From the NCBI RefSeq assembly GCF_947500655.1, contig NZ_CANMSK010000001.1, positions 124,001-188,000 of the forward strand: 64,000 nucleotides of DNA, read 5' to 3'. Under the pieces are notes generated by a model. That model was given only the letters and a program-made list of their open reading frames with translations. It did not search any database and was not told the DNA's origin. This document shows positions 54,429 through 64,000 of this stretch, one piece after another. The position numbers were made by a program, and so were the translations under genes. Origin of the DNA: an uncultured Psychrosphaera sp. GTDB taxonomy: Bacteria > Pseudomonadota > Gammaproteobacteria > Enterobacterales > Alteromonadaceae. How positions within the stretch are numbered: the stretch's first letter is position 1; each line of letters begins with the position of its first letter.

Positions 54429-54458
54429 AAAAAAAGGCGAGCACTAAGCTCACCTTTT
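54429..54458 (-). terminator. Terminator of gcvP
   Basis: On the minus strand AAAAGGTGAGC-TTAGT-GCTCGCCTTTT pairs fully if one G-U is allowed and is followed by T. Confidence 0.75.
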
Positions 54459-54487
54459 AAACAAAAACTGCACTCTGGTTACAGAGC

Positions 54488-57400
54488 CTAGTCCTTATAA
54501 GTATCAATACTCGGACAAGAACAAATCAAGTTACGGTCACCGTATACATCATCTATACGTGTCACTGTTGGCCAGAATTTGTTTTGTTTTACAGACTCAC
54601 ATGGGAATGCCGCGTAATCACGTGCATACGCTCTGTCCCAAGTTGGGTCTAGTACGTCTTCCGCTGTGTGTGGGGCAAATACTAATGGATTGTTTTCTAA
54701 CGTCCATTGGCCGTTTTCAATCTTAGTAATTTCACCGCGGATAGCCACAAGTGCATCGACAAAACGATCTAGTTCTACTTTTGCTTCTGACTCAGTAGGC
54801 TCAATCATTAATGTGCCCGCTACTGGGAATGACATAGTTGGTGAATGGAAACCGTAGTCGTTTAAGCGCTTAGCGATATCCATTTCTGAAATACCAGATG
54901 AGTCTTTAAGTGGACGTAAATCAACAATACATTCGTGCGCAACACGGTCGTTACGGCCACGATATAAAATTGGATAATGTGCACTTAAACGTTCTGCTAC
55001 GTAGTTAGCATTTAAGATAGCCACTTGGGTTGCTTGGCGTAAACCAATTTTACCCATCATGGCAATGTATGCCCAAGAGATAGGTAAAATACCTGCAGAG
55101 CCATAAGGTGCTGCTGATACTGCGCCGTTGTCTATGCCTACATTTTCAATGGCATTTTTACCAATGAATTCAACTTTAGTTACAACGTGGTTTGGTAAGA
55201 AAGGCGCTAAATGCGACTTAACACCAATTGGTCCCATACCTGGGCCGCCACCACCATGTGGAATACAGAATGTTTTGTGTAAGTTTAGATGTGATACGTC
55301 AGAGCCAATTGAACCCGGTGACGTTAAGCCAACCTGTGCGTTCATGTTAGCGCCGTCCATGTAAACTTGACCGCCGTTTGCATGCACTATGTCACAAGCT
55401 TCTTTGATGGTTTCTTCATAGATACCGTGGGTAGAAGGATATGTGATCATGATGCAAGATAGGTTCTCACTATGTTCTTCTGCTTTGGCTTTTAAGTCTG
55501 CAATGTCTACGTTACCGTTTTCATCACACGCGGTTACTACCACTTTCATGCTGGCCATTTGGGCTGACGCTGGGTTAGTACCGTGCGCAGAACTTGGAAT
55601 TAAACAAATGTTACGGTGATGATCATTACGGCTTTCATGATATTTACGAATCGCGATTAAGCCTGCGTATTCACCTTGTGCACCAGAGTTTGGTTGCATT
55701 GAGATGTTGTCGTAACCTGTGATCTCAATTAATTGCTCTGACAATTCGCCAATCATCTTGCTGTAGCCTTGAGCTTGTTCAGCAGGACAGAATGGGTGCA
55801 AGTTACCAAATTCAGGCCATGTTACTGGGATCATTTCCGCAGTTGCATTTAACTTCATGGTACAAGAACCAAGCGAGATCATTGAGTGATTCAATGATAA
55901 GTCTTTGCCTTCAAGACGACGAATATAACGTAACATTTCTGTTTCGCTGTGGTACGAGTTAAATACTTTATGCGTTAATACGTCTGTTTTACGCGCGTAA
56001 GCCGCTGGAATTGAAGAGGCCGCATTAACAACTTGTGCGTCTAATTCAGCAATGTCTAAACCATGGCCTTCTCCAAGCACAACATCGAACAATTCTAAAA
56101 CACATTCACGAGTAACGGTTTCATTCATTGTCGCTGATAACTTACCGTCTAAATCAGTACGGAAGTTAACCAGTTTTGTTTTAGCGCGCGCTAAAATCTC
56201 GTCTTTGTTATCCGCGACAAAAGTAATAGTGTCAAACCAAGAGTTATTAACTAAAGTAACGCCTTTGGCTTTAAGGCCAGCAGCAAAAATATCAGCAAAA
56301 CGGTTGATACGGTTGGCGATTGCTTTTAGTCCTTGTGGACCATGATAAACCGCGTAGAAAGACGCCATATTGGCTAACAATACTTGCGCAGTACAAATGT
56401 TTGAGTTGGCTTTTTCACGACGGATATGTTGTTCACGTGTTTGCATTGCCATACGTAATGCAGGATTACCACGACGGTCTTTAGACACGCCTATAATACG
56501 ACCCGGTAATGAACGTTTATGTTTGTCGCTGGTTGCAAAAAATGCAGCGTGTGGACCACCGTATCCCATTGGTACACCAAAACGTTGCGCTGAACCTAAT
56601 ACAGCGTCTGCGCCCAAGTGTCCCGGCCCTTCTAACATTAATAAGCTCATAATGTCAGCGGCAACGATGGCAACGCCTTTGTTAGCTTGTACCGCTTCAA
56701 TTAACGGTTTGATGTCGTTAACTTGGCCTTCTGCGCCTGTGTATTGGAACAAGGCACCAAATATTTCGTAATCTGCGGCTTTTTCTGGTGCGTCAACAAC
56801 GATTTCAAAACCAAACATTTCTGCACGCGTTTTAACAACGTCGATTGTTTGTGGATATACATCATTGCCGATAAAGAAGATGTTGGCTTTTTTTGCTTTT
56901 GAAACACGACGAGCTAAGCCCATTGCTTCGGCAGCGGCTGTTGCTTCGTCCAACAAAGATGCGCTGGCTAAGTCTAAACCAGTTAAATCTATAGTTAACT
57001 GTTGGAAGTTTAATAGCGCTTCCAAACGACCTTGAGCAATTTCTGGTTGGTACGGCGTATAAGCAGTGTACCAGCCTGGATTTTCTAACACGTTACGTAA
57101 AATAACGTTTGGTACTGAAACTGGGTGATAACCTAAACCGATATAAGATTTAGCAATTTTATTTTCGCCGGCTACGGTTTTTAAATACGCTAACGTTTGT
57201 TCTTCCGTTTTGGCGTCGTCTAAGTTCATTTCTTGTGGTAAACGAATTGAGCCTGGCACCGTTTGTCCAATCAGTTCTTCAACTGAACTTACACCTAGGG
57301 TTTTACACATTTCTAACTGCTCTGATTCGCTTGGGCCTATGTGGCGGCGAATGAAGATGTCGTGTTGCTCTAGTTGTTGTAAGCTGGTTTTTTCGGTCAT
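54488..57400 (-). CDS. gcvP: Glycine dehydrogenase (decarboxylating), P protein
   Basis: A 970-residue PLP enzyme of the glycine cleavage system, single-chain form. Two aspartate-aminotransferase-like halves: N-terminal ([19 protein letters not shown]..., [20 protein letters not shown]) and C-terminal with the PLP lysine in [22 protein letters not shown]. It decarboxylates glycine and passes the aminomethyl group to the lipoyl arm of GcvH. I chose the ATG at 57400 ([25 protein letters not shown]); the frame extends 15 residues upstream to 57445. Downstream of gcvH. Confidence 0.96.
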   Translation of the reverse strand: MTEKTSLQQLEQHDIFIRRHIGPSESEQLEMCKTLGVSSVEELIGQTVPGSIRLPQEMNLDDAKTEEQTLAYLKTVAGENKIAKSYIGLGYHPVSVPNVILRNVLENPGWYTAYTPYQPEIAQGRLEALLNFQQLTIDLTGLDLASASLLDEATAAAEAMGLARRVSKAKKANIFFIGNDVYPQTIDVVKTRAEMFGFEIVVDAPEKAADYEIFGALFQYTGAEGQVNDIKPLIEAVQANKGVAIVAADIMSLLMLEGPGHLGADAVLGSAQRFGVPMGYGGPHAAFFATSDKHKRSLPGRIIGVSKDRRGNPALRMAMQTREQHIRREKANSNICTAQVLLANMASFYAVYHGPQGLKAIANRINRFADIFAAGLKAKGVTLVNNSWFDTITFVADNKDEILARAKTKLVNFRTDLDGKLSATMNETVTRECVLELFDVVLGEGHGLDIAELDAQVVNAASSIPAAYARKTDVLTHKVFNSYHSETEMLRYIRRLEGKDLSLNHSMISLGSCTMKLNATAEMIPVTWPEFGNLHPFCPAEQAQGYSKMIGELSEQLIEITGYDNISMQPNSGAQGEYAGLIAIRKYHESRNDHHRNICLIPSSAHGTNPASAQMASMKVVVTACDENGNVDIADLKAKAEEHSENLSCIMITYPSTHGIYEETIKEACDIVHANGGQVYMDGANMNAQVGLTSPGSIGSDVSHLNLHKTFCIPHGGGGPGMGPIGVKSHLAPFLPNHVVTKVEFIGKNAIENVGIDNGAVSAAPYGSAGILPISWAYIAMMGKIGLRQATQVAILNANYVAERLSAHYPILYRGRNDRVAHECIVDLRPLKDSSGISEMDIAKRLNDYGFHSPTMSFPVAGTLMIEPTESEAKVELDRFVDALVAIRGEITKIENGQWTLENNPLVFAPHTAEDVLDPTWDRAYARDYAAFPCESVKQNKFWPTVTRIDDVYGDRNLICSCPSIDTYKD

Positions 57401-57515
57401 GTTAATAGACTTCCTAAAATTGCTAATGCATAGCGGTTTAAACAATAAACATGCAGATTAAAACCTACACGTTTTGAATATTGAAACGAGTATTTCACCC
57501 TATAAAACGAACAAA

Positions 57516-57540
57516 CCTCGCATTGGGTGTCCAAGCGAGG
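57516..57540 (-). terminator. Hairpin between gcvH and gcvP
   Basis: CCTCGC/GCGAGG stem with inner TTGG/CCAA, then TTTGTT on the minus strand. A weak terminator that may lower gcvP relative to gcvH. Confidence 0.5.
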
Positions 57541-57558
57541 CTTTATCTTTATTGCAGA

Positions 57559-57948
57559 TTAATCTTCGTCGATTGACGATTCATAACCTTCAGCGTCTAG
57601 AAGATCACCTAGCTCACCAGCGTCTTCTAATTTAATGCGGAATAACCAGCCGTCTCCGTATGGGTCAGAGTTTACTTTCTCTGGAGAGTCTTCTAGCTCT
57701 TCATTGATTTCAACAATTTCACCAGCTACTGGAGCATAAATATCAGAAGCTGCTTTAACAGATTCTGCTACTGCACAGTCATCGCCTGCTGCAAATACGT
57801 CACCTACATCTGGTAAGTCAACAAATACCATGTCGCCTAATAAACCTTGCGCATGTTCACTAATTCCCACAGTTACCGTACCGTCACCTTCGTTACGTAC
57901 CCATTCATGAGAAGAAGCGTATTTTAAATCCGATGGAATGTTGCTCAT
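57559..57948 (-). CDS. gcvH: Glycine cleavage system H protein
   Basis: A 129-residue lipoyl carrier. The lipoylation site is Lys65 in [24 protein letters not shown]. Length and start ([16 protein letters not shown]) are typical. It shuttles the aminomethyl group from GcvP to GcvT. It lies between gcvT and gcvP, separated by 219 and 158 bp, wide gaps that suggest separate promoters or processing. Confidence 0.96.
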   Translation of the reverse strand: MSNIPSDLKYASSHEWVRNEGDGTVTVGISEHAQGLLGDMVFVDLPDVGDVFAAGDDCAVAESVKAASDIYAPVAGEIVEINEELEDSPEKVNSDPYGDGWLFRIKLEDAGELGDLLDAEGYESSIDED

Positions 57949-58167
57949 AGTTTATTTTCCTTTGGCCATTTAGTTAAAATAAGTAATCGTTAAAAAATGG
58001 TTACTTAAAATAAGTTATTGTTAATCTTTTTTAGCTTTATGCACTGCTAAATTTTAAGAGCTAAGTTGTTCTATTTTAAACCACAACAAAATATAAATGT
58101 TACAGCGTGTTTGTTCAACTTAGCTTTTATGTTGTTTTTATATTTTTTTATATTTGTTACTAACAAA

Positions 58168-59253
58168 TTAAAGTATTGATTTGCCGTTACGAACAAATCC
58201 AGCTTTAGTTACTTTAACGTCAACTAATTTTTTACGCATCTCAACTTGTACCGTATCACCAACAGCGGTTCCTGCAGGAATACGAGCCATAGCAACTGAG
58301 TAACCTAATGTTGGAGAGAATGAGCCAGATGTAATAACACCTTCGCCGTTAGCCGTAATAACTTTTAAACCAGAGCGTAATACGCCCTTTGCTTCCATTA
58401 CTAAGCCAACAAGCTTTTCTGTGCCAGCTGCTTTTTGTGCAACCAAGGCTTCACGACCAATAAAATTTCTATCTTCTGGTTCCCAAGCAATGGTCCAAGC
58501 CATGTTAGCCGCTAATGGAGAAATTGAGTCATCCATATCTAAACCGTAAAGATTCATGCCCGCTTCTAAACGTAATGTGTCACGTGCTCCTAAACCAGCT
58601 GGTTTAACACCCGCATCTAATAATTGTTGCCATAAATCAGCAGCTTGAACGGCTGGTACTACAATCTCGTAACCCGCTTCACCTGTGTAGCCTGTAGTAG
58701 CTATAAATAATTCGCCTGCTTGTACACCAAAAAATGGCTTCATGCCTTCAACTGCTGCGGTTTGCTCTGCGTTTAAAATAGTGGCTACTTTTGACTTTGC
58801 TTCTGGGCCTTGAACCGCAATCATGCCGAATTCTGGACGTTCAGTAACGGTTACAGAGAATGCTTGTGCTTGCTTGTTGATCCAAGCTAGGTCTTTTTCA
58901 CGTGTGGCTGAATTCACCACTAAACGAAAAGATTCTGGAGAGAAGTAATAAATGATAAGGTCGTCAATAACGCCACCTTCTTCATTTAACATACCAGTGT
59001 AAAGGGCTTTACCTGGTACAGTAAGTTTTGCAACGTCGTTGGCAACTAACTTACGTAAAAATGCTTGAGCATCAGAACCGTCAATATCAACAATAGTCAT
59101 ATGAGACACATCGAACATACCTGCATCTTGACGAACTGCGTGATGTTCTTCGATTTGAGAGCCATAGTTGATCGGCATTTCCCAACCGTGGAAGTCCACC
59201 ATTTTTGCGCCAGACTCTACGTGTTTGTCGAATAAAACTGTTCTATTTGTCAT
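58168..59253 (-). CDS. gcvT: Aminomethyltransferase, T protein
   Basis: A 361-residue THF-dependent aminomethyltransferase: [14 protein letters not shown]..., [54 protein letters not shown] (folate-contacting Asp/Arg), and a C-terminal barrel. It transfers the methylene group to THF and releases ammonia. First of the gcvT-H-P series. I see no glycine-riboswitch core in the 246 bases upstream. Confidence 0.96.
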   Translation of the reverse strand: MTNRTVLFDKHVESGAKMVDFHGWEMPINYGSQIEEHHAVRQDAGMFDVSHMTIVDIDGSDAQAFLRKLVANDVAKLTVPGKALYTGMLNEEGGVIDDLIIYYFSPESFRLVVNSATREKDLAWINKQAQAFSVTVTERPEFGMIAVQGPEAKSKVATILNAEQTAAVEGMKPFFGVQAGELFIATTGYTGEAGYEIVVPAVQAADLWQQLLDAGVKPAGLGARDTLRLEAGMNLYGLDMDDSISPLAANMAWTIAWEPEDRNFIGREALVAQKAAGTEKLVGLVMEAKGVLRSGLKVITANGEGVITSGSFSPTLGYSVAMARIPAGTAVGDTVQVEMRKKLVDVKVTKAGFVRNGKSIL

Positions 59254-59499
59254 ATTTTTACCTTTGCTGCGTTAAACGTTACGAACAAGGTGAAAAGAAT
59301 TAAATTGTTGAGGAATTGTTGAATTTACAAACCACAAAGCAATAATTTAAGTTCTTCCACTTAAAAATTGCGAAGGAGTATAACGGATCTGATGACACAT
59401 AACTAATAAATTACCATTAGTTATTTTTATGCCAAACATAAATCTAAGTATGGCAAATACTAACAATTACAGACGTTTACATCATTGATATATGCTGGA

Positions 59500-60732
59500 T
59501 CAGATAACATCTTTATATTTAGCTAGCTCAGGTAAATCGCCTGTAATACCCATAGCTTGCTCAATTATTTTATGTTTAACCATAGGGCTATTGTTCGTTA
59601 CTAACAGGCCAAAACCTCGAATAAGTTTTTTGAATTTATTATCCCCTGCAAACAAAGCTTTCAATCCCGCCATAGCGGCTATATATGTTTGAGCCTCGGC
59701 TTTACGCCAGCCTTCATACTTTCTTAATTGTTTAGTTAACTCACTGCTTTTATTGGGGCTTAATAGCTCTGGTGAGGATAACATTTGTACTAAGCTTGCG
59801 GCGTCTAATAAACCTAAGTTCATACCTAATCCAGCTAATGGATGTATGGTGTGAGCCGCATCTCCCATAAACACAACACCTTGGTTTACCCATTGTTTTG
59901 CATAACGCATAGTTAACGGATAACTAACACGCTGACTGATTAGTTTTATTGGCCCTAACGTGCTGTCTGTTGCGGCTGTTATTGACTTGTTGAATTCATC
60001 TTCCGTCATGTTTTTCAACAGATCTACATGCTCAGGAGAACTAGACCAAACGATAGAACATTGATTTACATCTTTCAGTGGTAATAAAGCTAACGGGCCT
60101 GTTTTTAAGAATACTTGGCGAGCACATGCTTGATGTGGCTCGGTTGTTTGGATTGTTGCCACCAGCGCATGATGATCGTAATCAGAAAATACCATAGGTG
60201 TTTTTAACTGCTTTCTCACCCAAGAATTGGCTCCGTCTGCCGCCACCAGCAATTTACTAATAATTGGCGTTCCGTCTTCCAAGGTTATTAACACTTGCTG
60301 CGTTTGGTTATTATTCTGATTGTGTAAGTTATTGACTTTGCTATTAAACTTTAATTGGATATTGGCATGTTTCTCGGCAACGGTTATTAAGCTATTTCTA
60401 ATATTATTGTTTTCAATAATATGGCCAAGGCGAGACTCTGATAATTGCTCAGCAGCAAATTCTATTTTGCCAAAGCTGTCTTTATCCCATACTGACATTT
60501 GGTTATATGGTGTAAAACGCGTTGAGTCCAAATGCGACCAACTGCCTAGTTGGCGAAATATATTTTCACTGGCGGCTGAAATAGCACTTACACGCAACTC
60601 AGGTGCTGTCAGTTCAGTATGACTTGCAGCTGCATCAACAACCATAACGTTAAAACCGTTATCTGCTAATCCGAGTGCGGCGGTTAAACCAACACATCCA
60701 CCACCAATAATTGTTATATCTGTTGAAATCAA
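59500..60732 (-). CDS. ubiI: UbiH/UbiF/VisC-family FAD monooxygenase, UbiI-like
   Basis: A 410-residue FAD hydroxylase of ubiquinone synthesis. FAD motifs: IIGGGCVGLTAALGL (GxGxxG), the middle DG motif VAADGANSWVRKQL, and GDAAHTIHPLAGLGMNLGLLDA. The segment SAISAASENIFRQLGSW and WDKDSFGKIEF match E. coli UbiI (VisC), which adds the C5 hydroxyl. Downstream of ubiH on the same strand with 49 bp between. Confidence 0.9.
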   Translation of the reverse strand: MISTDITIIGGGCVGLTAALGLADNGFNVMVVDAAASHTELTAPELRVSAISAASENIFRQLGSWSHLDSTRFTPYNQMSVWDKDSFGKIEFAAEQLSESRLGHIIENNNIRNSLITVAEKHANIQLKFNSKVNNLHNQNNNQTQQVLITLEDGTPIISKLLVAADGANSWVRKQLKTPMVFSDYDHHALVATIQTTEPHQACARQVFLKTGPLALLPLKDVNQCSIVWSSSPEHVDLLKNMTEDEFNKSITAATDSTLGPIKLISQRVSYPLTMRYAKQWVNQGVVFMGDAAHTIHPLAGLGMNLGLLDAASLVQMLSSPELLSPNKSSELTKQLRKYEGWRKAEAQTYIAAMAGLKALFAGDNKFKKLIRGFGLLVTNNSPMVKHKIIEQAMGITGDLPELAKYKDVI

Positions 60733-60781
60733 AGTCTATTTCTCTACTGTTATTTTTATCTTCGCTGTTTATTTACAACGC

Positions 60782-62224
60782 CTATTTGAGTGTTTTGCTA
60801 CTCATAAAATGCAACGCAAACCACTGTTGTAAACTGCTTACTTTTTGTAAGGCTAATAAACCTAAGGTTCTCGTTAATGCTGGTAATCGCCCTTCTAAGC
60901 CAAACATTCTAACTAACAAGTCAGTAAAGCCTGCGATACGATTAATGTCATGCTGACGCGCTGCTTGATAGTTATTTAATGTGGCAAAACTACCAATATC
61001 GTTTTGACTTTTATTAACAGAGCTATCTACCGCGACTTTGATCTGCTTAACCAAACTAGCCACATCCCTTAAACCTAAGTTAAAGCCTTGTCCTGCAATT
61101 GGATGAATTGTATGAGCGCTATTACCAACTAATGCCACTCTGTCACTTATAATGCTTTGTGCTTTAGTTAACCCAAGCGGATAACTCTCACGTTTTGATG
61201 TTTTAGTAATAATCCCCGCAGCTTGCCCAAAGGCATTTTGTAACTGCTGACAAAATTCGGACTCTTGTAAAGCCATAATATTATCTACATCTTCTGGCTT
61301 AACACACCAAACTACAGAATATTCGTCTTTGTTAATTGGTAAAAAGGCAATTGGACCAGATGTGGTAAAACGTTCAAATGCAGTATGACCGTCTAATTGA
61401 GGCTGAGTATCTTTAGTATTAGAGTCCCCACTGTCTTTACTGGCTAAAACACTATTTACCTTGTTATTTTTTGTTACCTTTATATTAGCGATGATTGCGT
61501 TTTGCTGATACGCCTCTGTACTAGTGCTAATATTTAGTTTTTGTCTAGTTGGAGACATTCCCCCTTCTGCGACAACAAGTAACTTGCCATGTAGCGTTTG
61601 CTCATCGTCTAAAACAACTTTTATATGATCTGGATATTGACTGAGCTGCTTGATGGTATTGGGTTTATACCAAGTCACTTGTTGTTTATTGCTCTCATTG
61701 CTTTGCAAGGCTGCTTGTAACTCATTTAACGTAGTGGTGAAAGCGCGTCCCATATTTTTCATGGCGGCCACGTAACCCATAGCGTTTAAGTTATATTGAT
61801 GTGAGCGCATAATAGTTTTACCTAAATGTCCACGGTCTGAGGTTACAATCGTTTTAATTGGCCATGCTGACGGTTTAAGGCTTTCCCATACTTGCCAATG
61901 ATTTAATAACTGCAATGAGCCATACGACAAGGCTAAGCATCTGTCGTCAAAGTTGACTGTTTGGCTTTGTTCAGAGATTTGATTTGAGTGTTGATTTAAC
62001 TCCTGAGCAGCTGTATCTGATTTAAAATCATTGCTCTTAAAGTCACTGCTTTTAAAGTCATTGGGTACAGCATCTAACGACGGTTGGCTAACCGGTTCAA
62101 TTATCGCAATAGATAATTCAGGGGTTTCATTTATCAGTCCTATCGCCGTTAACAATCCAGATAAACCACCACCAGAGATGATCACATCGAACTCAGACAT
62201 CTTATTCATAATCGCTGTACTCAT
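60782..62224 (-). CDS. ubiH: 2-octaprenyl-6-methoxyphenol hydroxylase UbiH
   Basis: A 480-residue FAD hydroxylase. GGGLSGLLTAIGL near the N-terminus, the UbiH mark DDRCLALSYGSLQLL and TSDRGHLGKT, VVAEGGMSPTRQKL, and GNSAHTIHPIAGQGFNLGLRDVA. It adds the C6 hydroxyl in ubiquinone synthesis. It is longer than E. coli UbiH (392) because of inserts: residues about 45-85 include three tandem copies of a five-residue unit (N/S-D-F-K-S), and a Ser/Asp/Thr-rich loop lies near residue 260. Co-transcribed with ubiI. Confidence 0.92.
   Translation of the reverse strand: MSTAIMNKMSEFDVIISGGGLSGLLTAIGLINETPELSIAIIEPVSQPSLDAVPNDFKSSDFKSNDFKSDTAAQELNQHSNQISEQSQTVNFDDRCLALSYGSLQLLNHWQVWESLKPSAWPIKTIVTSDRGHLGKTIMRSHQYNLNAMGYVAAMKNMGRAFTTTLNELQAALQSNESNKQQVTWYKPNTIKQLSQYPDHIKVVLDDEQTLHGKLLVVAEGGMSPTRQKLNISTSTEAYQQNAIIANIKVTKNNKVNSVLASKDSGDSNTKDTQPQLDGHTAFERFTTSGPIAFLPINKDEYSVVWCVKPEDVDNIMALQESEFCQQLQNAFGQAAGIITKTSKRESYPLGLTKAQSIISDRVALVGNSAHTIHPIAGQGFNLGLRDVASLVKQIKVAVDSSVNKSQNDIGSFATLNNYQAARQHDINRIAGFTDLLVRMFGLEGRLPALTRTLGLLALQKVSSLQQWFALHFMSSKTLK
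62022..62066 (-). repeat. Three tandem 15-bp repeats inside ubiH
   Basis: Units beginning TTAAA(A/G)TCA(T/C)TG, in frame, each encoding five residues (N/S-D-F-K-S) in a predicted surface insert. Confidence 0.8.
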
Positions 62225-62509
62225 AACTTATATTTTATTCCAACCATATATAAACACTACTGATAAAATCAATTATAAATAATTACCATGCAGGCGAATT
62301 GATCTTGCTCATACTGACTGACTATTTTATTTAACAGGTGAATGCTACATTACCTGAGCCTTTATTAACAAAATTATCTGAATAATTTTATACCTTGTTG
62401 TTTAAGTTCTTGTTACCCAAATATAAATGAGACTTTTTAAACATATTTATATGTAAAAACTAGATTGTTTTCTATACTAATTAAAAACACATACAAGGTA
62501 GTCAATGTT

Positions 62510-63772
62510 TTGGATAAATCGCGTAGAAAAACACTTAAAAATATCGCCATTGGTAGCTTAGCTGGAGCCGCAGCAATTAAAGCACCTTATGTTTTCTCTA
62601 GAAATAAAGTAACTCTTAGAGTATTGGGTACGCATGTCACCCTACAAGAAGAGTTAAGAGAACAAGCGATGGCTGACTTAGGCATAAACTTAGTGTTTGA
62701 ACCTAAAGGCAGCGCGGCGGTTTTACAAAAGGCCTCTATGTTCCCCGAGTCTTTTGACATATATGAGCAATGGTCCAACAGCATAAATGTACTCTGGCGC
62801 TCCGGTTCTATCCAGTCTATCGACAAATCACGCATTATTCATTGGGATGAAATTAACAACCTTACTAAAACCGGTAAAGTAAGCCCAGATGCAAAAATAG
62901 GCGCAGGTGATGCACCATATAAATTATTGCACGTACAAGCTGATAACACATTAGGCTCAGAACATACCAACCAAATGAGTTATTTACCTTATGTGCATAA
63001 TGTCGACTCATTTGGTTACAACACTAATGTAATTGCCAAAGGTGTACCTTATGAAACGGAAAGTTGGGGTTGGTTATTAGATAAAAAAAACAGCGGCAAA
63101 GTCGGTGTGGTTAATGCACCTACCATAGGTATTTTTGATTTAGCCCTTGCAGCACAAGCCAACAAGTTAATGACATTCAAAAATATCGGCGCTATGACTA
63201 AGGCTGAACTGGATCAATTATTTTCTATTTTGATCGACTTAAAGCAGTCTGGGCATTTTAGTGGTTTTTGGACCTCAGTCCCTGAGTCTGTTCAGTTTAT
63301 GCAATCTGACCGGGTTGCAATTCAAAGTATGTTCTCCCCTGCGGTTTCTGCATTAAACGGACAAGGCATTCCTATTACTTATGCAGCACCAAAAGAAGGA
63401 TACCGAGGTTGGCAAGGTGTTATGTGTTTATCTAGTGCGACTCAAGGAACCGTTAAAGATGCCGCATACGATTATATGAATTGGTGGTTATCAGGTTGGC
63501 CTGGTGCGTTTGTGGCTCGTCAAGGTTATTACATATCTAACCCACAACGGACTAAAACTCATCTTAGTCAAGCTGAATGGGATTATTGGTACGAAGGTAA
63601 ACCCGCAGCAATGCAACTGAAAGGCACTGACAATAAAGTGTCGGTTCAAACTGGAGATATACGCTCTGGTGGGAGTTATGAAAAACGTTTTAGTAACGTG
63701 GCAGTATGGAATACGGTTATGCCTACCTATGACTACAGTATTCAAAAATGGTATGAGTTTATAAACGCATAA
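62510..63772 (+). CDS. Tat-exported ABC-type solute-binding protein (PotD-like)
   Basis: A 420-residue periplasmic binding protein. A twin-arginine signal SRRKTLKNIAIGSLAGAAA is near the N-terminus. The fold resembles bacterial extracellular solute-binding family 1/PotD (VTLRVLGTHVTLQEELREQAMADLGINLVFEPKG; YLPYVHNVDSFGYNTNVI; AIQSMFSPAVSALNGQGIPITYAAPKEG; YDYMNWWLSGWPGAFVARQGYYI). The start is TTG: 62510 places the Arg pair close to the N-terminus with AAGG 11 nt upstream; TTG at 62465 is the alternative. No permease or ATPase gene is next to it; instead a membrane protein begins 78 bp downstream, so it may feed a sensor. Confidence 0.8.
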   Translation: MDKSRRKTLKNIAIGSLAGAAAIKAPYVFSRNKVTLRVLGTHVTLQEELREQAMADLGINLVFEPKGSAAVLQKASMFPESFDIYEQWSNSINVLWRSGSIQSIDKSRIIHWDEINNLTKTGKVSPDAKIGAGDAPYKLLHVQADNTLGSEHTNQMSYLPYVHNVDSFGYNTNVIAKGVPYETESWGWLLDKKNSGKVGVVNAPTIGIFDLALAAQANKLMTFKNIGAMTKAELDQLFSILIDLKQSGHFSGFWTSVPESVQFMQSDRVAIQSMFSPAVSALNGQGIPITYAAPKEGYRGWQGVMCLSSATQGTVKDAAYDYMNWWLSGWPGAFVARQGYYISNPQRTKTHLSQAEWDYWYEGKPAAMQLKGTDNKVSVQTGDIRSGGSYEKRFSNVAVWNTVMPTYDYSIQKWYEFINA

Positions 63773-63850
63773 TGCTTACTTTAATGCTCAACTTTACTCT
63801 GATATTTAACTCAGTCCCCCTTTCCTGTTGTACTTTAGGGAACGGCTAAT

Positions 63851-64000
63851 ATGTTCAGAAGTTTAAAGGCTCAATTAACTGTCATATTTTCAGTGATTTT
63901 AGGATTGCTGTTTTGGCAGCAATATATGGCGTATAAAAGTCAAGAATTGTTAACGGAAGAACTTAGTAATTCAGAAGTATTAGCAAGAAAAATGATATCG
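63851..64000 (+). CDS. N-terminus of a membrane protein, probably a sensor (truncated by the window)
   Basis: An ATG frame open to the window end, starting MFRSLKAQLTVIFSVILGLL. The TM helix (about residues 9-23) and the following MAYKSQELLTEELSNSEVLA look like the start of a periplasmic sensor of a histidine kinase or chemoreceptor. With the solute-binding protein just upstream, a binding-protein-assisted sensor is possible. Only 50 residues are visible. Confidence 0.6.
   Translation, partial: MFRSLKAQLTVIFSVILGLLFWQQYMAYKSQELLTEELSNSEVLARKMIS

Noticed and set aside
59254..59499. Glycine riboswitch upstream of gcvT
   Set aside because: I searched the minus-strand leader for the conserved glycine-aptamer core and tandem layout and saw neither; the leader is AT-rich and plain.

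Overview
The window is about 38-40% GC by eye and reads as a chromosome segment of a marine gammaproteobacterium of the order Alteromonadales, most like Colwelliaceae (Colwellia/Thalassotalea type). The grounds are the fused trpCF, the order rnm-yciO-scpA-scpB-rluB beside trp, two UbiH-family hydroxylases, a DnaJ-related protein with a C-terminal J domain, DUF3718 and DUF1499 proteins, and many AT-rich dispersed repeats. The taxonomic call is inference. No rRNA, tRNA, CRISPR array or prophage was seen.

Layout. 0.2-5 kb: YciK-like dehydrogenase facing rluB, scpB, scpA, yciO and rnm. 5.1-12.4 kb: a complete trp operon (trpE-G-D-CF-B-A) behind an attenuator with an 18-residue leader peptide containing WHWW. 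12.5-16.7 kb: DUF1499 protein, a small lipoprotein, a decayed second trpA fragment, divergent queE/queC, and a DnaJ-related protein. 16.8-21 kb: a two-component system with a sigma-54 activator, divergent from a secreted Lys/His/Met-rich protein that has a near-consensus sigma-54 promoter; the arrangement resembles ZraPSR. 21.3-24.5 kb: an accessory island with modular palindromic repeats, two integron-type gene cassettes without an integrase (DinB protein; membrane-anchored unknown) and an IS110/IS1111-family element with a frameshifted transposase sitting where the second attC should continue.

24.6-32.7 kb: a YciB-like membrane protein, a three-gene operon of exported proteins (acidic beta-rich lipoprotein, HEAT-repeat protein, metzincin lipoprotein), a periplasmic unknown, and a DUF3299 lipoprotein behind a 21-bp perfect palindrome. 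About 120-bp direct repeats separate these last units. 32.8-39.8 kb: LysR/MFS pair, peroxiredoxin, HflX-type GTPase, B12-binding radical SAM protein, lipoprotein. 39.9-47 kb: a RidA-like lipoprotein paired with a Tat-exported PLP enzyme, a DUF3718 protein, an S9 peptidase with a clear promoter, and a BicA-like SulP transporter. 47.2-50 kb: zinc-ribbon membrane protein, ExbD-like lipoprotein, TPR-PrsW protease, DUF1493 protein. 50.2-53.6 kb: quinone/electrophile detoxification genes (azoR, glutathionyl-hydroquinone reductase, SDR) divergent from a LysR regulator. 53.7-54.4 kb: a chemoreceptor remnant and an inverted copy of the 21.6-kb repeat. 54.5-62.2 kb: glycine cleavage genes gcvT-gcvH-gcvP and ubiI/ubiH. 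62.5 kb to the end: a Tat-exported solute-binding protein and the start of a membrane protein that runs off the window.

Most interesting points: the integrase-less cassette pair whose boundaries are proved by matching core sites and which carries an IS at an attC; the ZraPSR-like locus; the three-gene exported operon with a possible lipid-transfer-like architecture; and the exported PLP enzyme/RidA pair.
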